This document shows positions 60,140-64,000 of a stretch of 64,000 nucleotides of DNA, one piece after another; position 1 is the stretch's first letter, and each line of letters starts with the position of its first letter. The position numbers and the translations under genes were made by a program. The notes under the pieces are model-generated. The model saw only the letters and a list, made by a program, of their open reading frames with translations, was not told the DNA's origin and did not search any database. The stretch comes from a virus. The stretch covers positions 1 through 64,000 of the IMG/VR virus record IMGVR_UViG_3300001450_000028, one strand, 5' to 3'.

Positions 60140-61297
60140 GTGGCGACATTTGCAAATACAACTAATGCAACCCCTTTCGGTGTATTTGATGACGACTCTG
60201 AATTTAAAACAGAAGCAGATCAAATGGTCGTTTTTGTTAAGCGAAAGATGGGCGATGACGTCTTAAGTGTTGAACTTACAAAGAAACAAATTTTTGCCAA
60301 CATGGAAGAGGCAGGTCTTGAATACAGTTCAATATTAAATCAATATCAAGCAAAATCTCAATTAGTAAACTTTTTAGGATTTTCGACAGGTAGCATGTCA
60401 GGTTCGCAAGAAAAATACGTAAGGGATAATCTTGAGTACTTGACAAGATTTGCTGAGCCCTATGCTATGGAAGCAGGCATTGGTGGCTCTTATAATTCAA
60501 CATCAGGTTCGATTCAATTACAAGGCGGTCGCCAAGACTACGATATGTATACTGAACTTAAGGATGGGAACGATACTCCTTTATTTGACAGTTCAAAAGG
60601 CAAGCTAAAAATAGCAGAAGTATTTCACTTTAACCCTCAGGCAGCATACAGATTTTTTGACACAACATCAGCTGTTAACTACTTAAATAACGAATTTTCT
60701 TTTGAGTCATTTACACCAGAAACAATATTTTATGTTTTGCCTGTTTTTGAAGATATTCTTCGCGCAGGGCAGCTAGATTTATCAAACAGAGTTAGAAGAT
60801 CAAACTACTCTTACGAAGTTAATGGTACAAAAATAAGAATATTTCCTACACCAACAATAGGCTCTGAAAAGAAGCTTTGGATAAGAGTTCGACAGTATCC
60901 AGATCCTACTTCACCTGCGTACAAAGATGAAATGATACACGGTGTATCAAACATGTCAAACATTCCATTTGGAAATCTAACTTATTCTAGAATAAACTCT
61001 ATAGGAAAACAGTGGATTAGACAATATACACTTGCTTTAAGTAGAGAACAGCTAGGTATGGTTAGATCTAAGTTTGGAAATATACCAATACCAGGGGGCG
61101 ACGTATCTTTAAACGGCACAGATCTTGTAGCTCAAGGCCGCGAAGATCAGACAAACTTAAAAACACAGCTAAAAGAAATGCTTGAAACAATGACTTATGA
61201 CAAATTGATAGAAATACAATCTACTCGTGCAGAGCAGATGAACAAACAGTTACGTTACGTTCCAATGCCGCTTGGAAAAGCAATTTTTATGGGATAG
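60140..61297 (+). CDS. Neck protein, gp13-like
   Basis: A 385-residue protein matching the neck protein of T4-like cyanophages: FKTEADQMVVFVKRKMGDDV, then LSVELTKKQIFANMEEAGLE and YSSILNQYQAKSQLVNFLG near the start, with FNPQAAYRFFDT in the middle. gp13 sits on the portal and closes the filled head, preparing the tail-binding site. The start is GTG at 60140 after GTCGGAG. It is followed by gp14-, gp15- and gp18-like genes in the T4 order. Confidence 0.75.
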   Translation: MATFANTTNATPFGVFDDDSEFKTEADQMVVFVKRKMGDDVLSVELTKKQIFANMEEAGLEYSSILNQYQAKSQLVNFLGFSTGSMSGSQEKYVRDNLEYLTRFAEPYAMEAGIGGSYNSTSGSIQLQGGRQDYDMYTELKDGNDTPLFDSSKGKLKIAEVFHFNPQAAYRFFDTTSAVNYLNNEFSFESFTPETIFYVLPVFEDILRAGQLDLSNRVRRSNYSYEVNGTKIRIFPTPTIGSEKKLWIRVRQYPDPTSPAYKDEMIHGVSNMSNIPFGNLTYSRINSIGKQWIRQYTLALSREQLGMVRSKFGNIPIPGGDVSLNGTDLVAQGREDQTNLKTQLKEMLETMTYDKLIEIQSTRAEQMNKQLRYVPMPLGKAIFMG

Positions 61298-61300
61298 ATT

Positions 61301-61966
61301 ATGGGTAGATTTTTTATAACACCAAGAGAGATTAACTTTATTAATGATATTGCAAAAGAAATAGTCAAAGACGTAATTGGTCAAAAGATTTATTATTTTC
61401 CAATTAGTGAAATTAAATCAAAAGTTCATGACGTATACGAAGAGTCACCTGATAAAGTATTTGAAAACCCTATTGAAATAGACTGCTTGGTAAAATACCA
61501 ACCACAAGAAATAAGAACTAATAGGTTTGGGTCTGAAGAGTACTATACTGTTGAAGCATACGTTCAATCAAGAGATTTGCTTGACAAAGGTATCGAAGTT
61601 TTAGAAGGAGACTTTTTCTCTTACGGCACAACTTTTTTTGAAGTAATTAAAGGGCCTGCTTCTGATGTCATCTTTGGTCAAATTGAACATAAAACTTACA
61701 TTACAATAACCGGTAAGCAATCAAGAAAAGGCCAGTTTATATCAAAAATTTTTGGCCCTACATCAGAAGAATATACAGACTCAGACGCCGTTCAAGAAAC
61801 ATTTGTTCAACAACGAGGCGCAAAAACAAACAAAGAAGGTGTTACGGGTGACGTAAGAGAACTTCAAAAAAATGGTGTTCTTGATTCGCCAATAACAGGA
61901 CCAAAAGAAGTTTCTTCTCAAGGTGATCCTCAAAATGTAGGTTCTGCTTTTTACGATGAGGATTAA
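61301..61966 (+). CDS. Neck protein, gp14-like
   Basis: A 221-residue protein following gp13 by three bases. The N terminus (INFINDIAKEIVKDVIGQKI, then YYFPI) matches the gp14 pattern, and a beta-rich body follows. gp14 joins the head-closing gp13 ring to the tail terminator. The C-terminal 60 residues are acidic and Gln/Gly-rich, likely flexible. The position is canonical. Confidence 0.7.
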   Translation: MGRFFITPREINFINDIAKEIVKDVIGQKIYYFPISEIKSKVHDVYEESPDKVFENPIEIDCLVKYQPQEIRTNRFGSEEYYTVEAYVQSRDLLDKGIEVLEGDFFSYGTTFFEVIKGPASDVIFGQIEHKTYITITGKQSRKGQFISKIFGPTSEEYTDSDAVQETFVQQRGAKTNKEGVTGDVRELQKNGVLDSPITGPKEVSSQGDPQNVGSAFYDED

Positions 61967-61968
61967 AA

Positions 61969-63171
61969 ATGAGTAACAGCCCGAAAGGTGAAAAAGTAAT
62001 AAAAAGTTTTGATGGCAATAATGCACCAGATAATTTTGATATTCCTTCAATTGGAATTGAAGATTTAGACAGGGCAGTCTTTCAACTTTTTGACAAAAAA
62101 ATATTTTTTGAAGTTTCACATAAAGGAGCACTTCAAAAAGTACCTGTTATTTTCGCATCCGGGGAAAGATTTGCCCTTACAAGAAGAAAAAATCCTATAA
62201 GAGACAGCGAAAATACTTTAATTTTACCTCTTGTTTCTATTATGAGACAAAGTATAGATTTTTCTCCCTCACAAGCAAACAAAAGAACAGCAATATCATT
62301 TCGAGAACAAGAAAATTATATAATAAAATACAAGTTAAGTGAAAAAGACAGAAAGTATCAAAACATAATAAATAAGCAAGGATTAAAAAACCAACTTAAT
62401 GTTTCTTCTGAGAAAAACTTTCTTTTAAATACACCTTCTCCTGGATTTTCTGTAAAACCTGATTCTGTTTCAACTCGACGATCTTCTGCAAACATAGGCT
62501 TTTCAAGTGTTGCAAATATTTCACTAGGTGAAAATCTAGGAAGAAATATGTTTGAAATTATTGAAATACCATACCCGGAGTTTATTGCAGTTACATATGA
62601 TGTAGTTTTTTGGACACAGTATATGAAACAATCAAATCAAATGATAGAGACGCTTCTTCTAAATTTTACCGGTCAAGGAGAAGAAATTCCAATAACAACA
62701 GACGGTGGTTACGAACTAGTTGCATTCTTTTCTGGTCCTTTTTCAAATTCAGGGACAAACTTAGATGACTTTACAGAATCTGAAAGAATTATTAAGCATT
62801 CATTTTCTGTTACTATTCCAGGCTATATTATCAATCCTAAACACCCAGGAATGCCTAAGCTTTTAAGAAGTTATATATCTGCACCAGAAATTAATTTTGG
62901 TGTTTTTGAAGGAGACGCAGCAGTAATTGACTATCAACCTGAGAGAATGAAGGATAAAGTCAAAAGGCACGCACTTCAAGACTTAACAAATTTAGAAGAA
63001 TCTGAACTTAGAAGAGGCGAAAGTAGAGAAGTACTTGAAGATAAAATAATTAATCCATTTACAAATAGTACAAAAACTCAATTTTCAAAAGTAAGACTAA
63101 GAAATCAAAGATCTGGTGAAACAGTTGCTTCATCTGAATTAATAGAGGAAATTGAGTCATTTGATTCATAA
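61969..63171 (+). CDS. Tail terminator/sheath stabiliser, gp15-like
   Basis: A 400-residue protein. The gp15 signature is visible early: a short loop then KVPVIFASGERFA and LILPLVSIMRQSIDFS. Later FEIIEIPYPEFIAVTYDVVF and VTIPGYIINP complete the fold. gp15 caps the tail tube and sheath and receives the neck. It is longer than T4 gp15 (about 270 residues), with an acidic, flexible C-terminal 80 residues. It follows gp14 after two bases and precedes the sheath gene. Confidence 0.75.
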   Translation: MSNSPKGEKVIKSFDGNNAPDNFDIPSIGIEDLDRAVFQLFDKKIFFEVSHKGALQKVPVIFASGERFALTRRKNPIRDSENTLILPLVSIMRQSIDFSPSQANKRTAISFREQENYIIKYKLSEKDRKYQNIINKQGLKNQLNVSSEKNFLLNTPSPGFSVKPDSVSTRRSSANIGFSSVANISLGENLGRNMFEIIEIPYPEFIAVTYDVVFWTQYMKQSNQMIETLLLNFTGQGEEIPITTDGGYELVAFFSGPFSNSGTNLDDFTESERIIKHSFSVTIPGYIINPKHPGMPKLLRSYISAPEINFGVFEGDAAVIDYQPERMKDKVKRHALQDLTNLEESELRRGESREVLEDKIINPFTNSTKTQFSKVRLRNQRSGETVASSELIEEIESFDS

Positions 63172-63229
63172 TTAAAGAGATGTTTAAGAATTCGAAACAT
63201 AGTTATAATAGAAAATTTAGGAGAAATTG

Positions 63230-64000
63230 ATGGCAGAACAAACTTTCAGATCTCCGGGATTCTTTGAGCGAGAGATTGATCTTACTCAGCGTACTACAGA
63301 AATTGTAGGCACCCCGGCAGGAGTAATTGGAACTTCACAAAAAGGACCTGCGTTTGTTCCGGTAACCGTTGGTTCATTTGCTGACTTTGAATCAAAATTT
63401 GGAACTCTAGATCCAGATAGATTTGGCCCTTATGCTGCAAATGAGTGGCTTAAAAATAGAACATCGCTAACTTACGTTAGAGTCTTAGGCGCAGGATCAA
63501 ATTCCAGCACATCAGATATATCAGTTACACAAACAGCAGGAACAGTTAAAAACGCAGGGTTCTTACTTTCTGGTTCAAGGGCACACACAGAAGACGCAAG
63601 ATATAACGGCGTCGTTCAGTTTTTAGGTGCAACACACGAAACAAGAACTGATGAGCCTACTGGATATCCTGTATTTACAGACAATAGCTCTACAGATTCT
63701 ACAGGAGGAATTAATCTATTACGTTCAGTTATTTTAACTGCGTCAGGTTCAAGATTACTTGTTTTAGATGCAAATCAATCATATACAGTTGATAATGTAT
63801 CAAATGACATTGCAACAATCAGTGCTTATGACGGAACTGCTGAGCAAGGAATATTTAAGCTTGTTCTTTCTTCTGCGATGGGATCATCATTTGGAAATGA
63901 TGAGTCAAAAGCAGGACTTAGAATCTACACTGCTTCTCTTGATCCTTCAAGCCAACACTATGTTGGAAAAATACTAAATACAAGCCCAGATAGATTTGGA
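63230..64000 (+). CDS. Tail sheath protein (gp18-like), truncated by window end
   Basis: The frame is open from ATG 63230 to the last base, giving 257 visible residues. The start (FRSPGFFEREIDLTQR, then TPAGVIGTSQKGPAFVPVTV) is the conserved sheath N-terminal strand and loop, followed by a FGPYAANEWLKNR segment. The sheath contracts to drive the tube through the cell envelope. An AGGAG site precedes the ATG, and TATAAT lies at 63204-63209 with no clear -35. The gene order gp13, gp14, gp15, gp18 fits the call. Confidence 0.88.
   Translation, partial: MAEQTFRSPGFFEREIDLTQRTTEIVGTPAGVIGTSQKGPAFVPVTVGSFADFESKFGTLDPDRFGPYAANEWLKNRTSLTYVRVLGAGSNSSTSDISVTQTAGTVKNAGFLLSGSRAHTEDARYNGVVQFLGATHETRTDEPTGYPVFTDNSSTDSTGGINLLRSVILTASGSRLLVLDANQSYTVDNVSNDIATISAYDGTAEQGIFKLVLSSAMGSSFGNDESKAGLRIYTASLDPSSQHYVGKILNTSPDRFG

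Overview
This window is a 64 kb piece of the genome of a large, AT-rich, contractile-tailed bacteriophage, a distant relative of T4 ('far-T4' myovirus). The evidence is a set of T4-type virion genes: large terminase (gp17-like), portal (gp20), prohead protease (gp21), acidic scaffold, major capsid protein (gp23), neck proteins (gp13/gp14-like), tail terminator (gp15-like), tail sheath (gp18, cut by the window end), and baseplate wedge proteins gp25 and gp6. Almost every gene is on the + strand, packed end to end, often with ATGA-type overlaps and clear Shine-Dalgarno sites. No gap longer than about 180 bases lacks a gene. I see no tRNA, rRNA, CRISPR array, insertion sequence or integrase. The host is a bacterium but cannot be named from this sequence; the style of the proteins suggests an aquatic phage.

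Layout. 1-3.6 kb: end of a sugar-nucleotide epimerase, a Cas4/RecB-type nuclease and two GT-B glycosyltransferases. 3.6-5 kb: a small membrane protein, a probable late sigma factor (gp55-like) and a probable small terminase (gp16-like). 5-35 kb: a roughly 30 kb baseplate and tail-structure operon with very long beta-rich proteins, including LamG-type lectin folds in three of them and a fibronectin III domain in another. 35-45 kb: a nucleic-acid and accessory block with a RuvC-like resolvase, zinc/Toprim primase, PAP2 phosphatase, MoxR AAA+ ATPase with a metallopeptidase-VWA partner, and a single-chain Mre11-Rad50 fusion. 45-56 kb: packaging and head genes, ending at a strong terminator after the capsid gene. 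56-60 kb: dUTPase, the only reverse-strand gene (a HEXXH membrane protein), a candidate head-surface protein behind a possible pseudoknot leader, and three genes whose proteins begin with a shared short motif. 60-64 kb: neck, tail terminator and sheath.

How the genes may work together. The gp55-like factor would drive late genes, and TATATTTA boxes precede some of them. Terminase, portal, protease, scaffold and capsid form the head. At least five, perhaps seven, proteins share a lysine/leucine-rich N-terminal helix ending in an (I/L/V)-x-E site, resembling the T4 capsid-targeting sequence removed by the gp21 protease. I infer a set of internal head proteins delivered with the DNA; it may include a PAP2 phosphatase and a cysteine-rich metal-binding protein. 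This putative cargo set, the Mre11-Rad50 fusion, the MoxR-VWA pair and the pseudoknot-like leader are the most unusual features.
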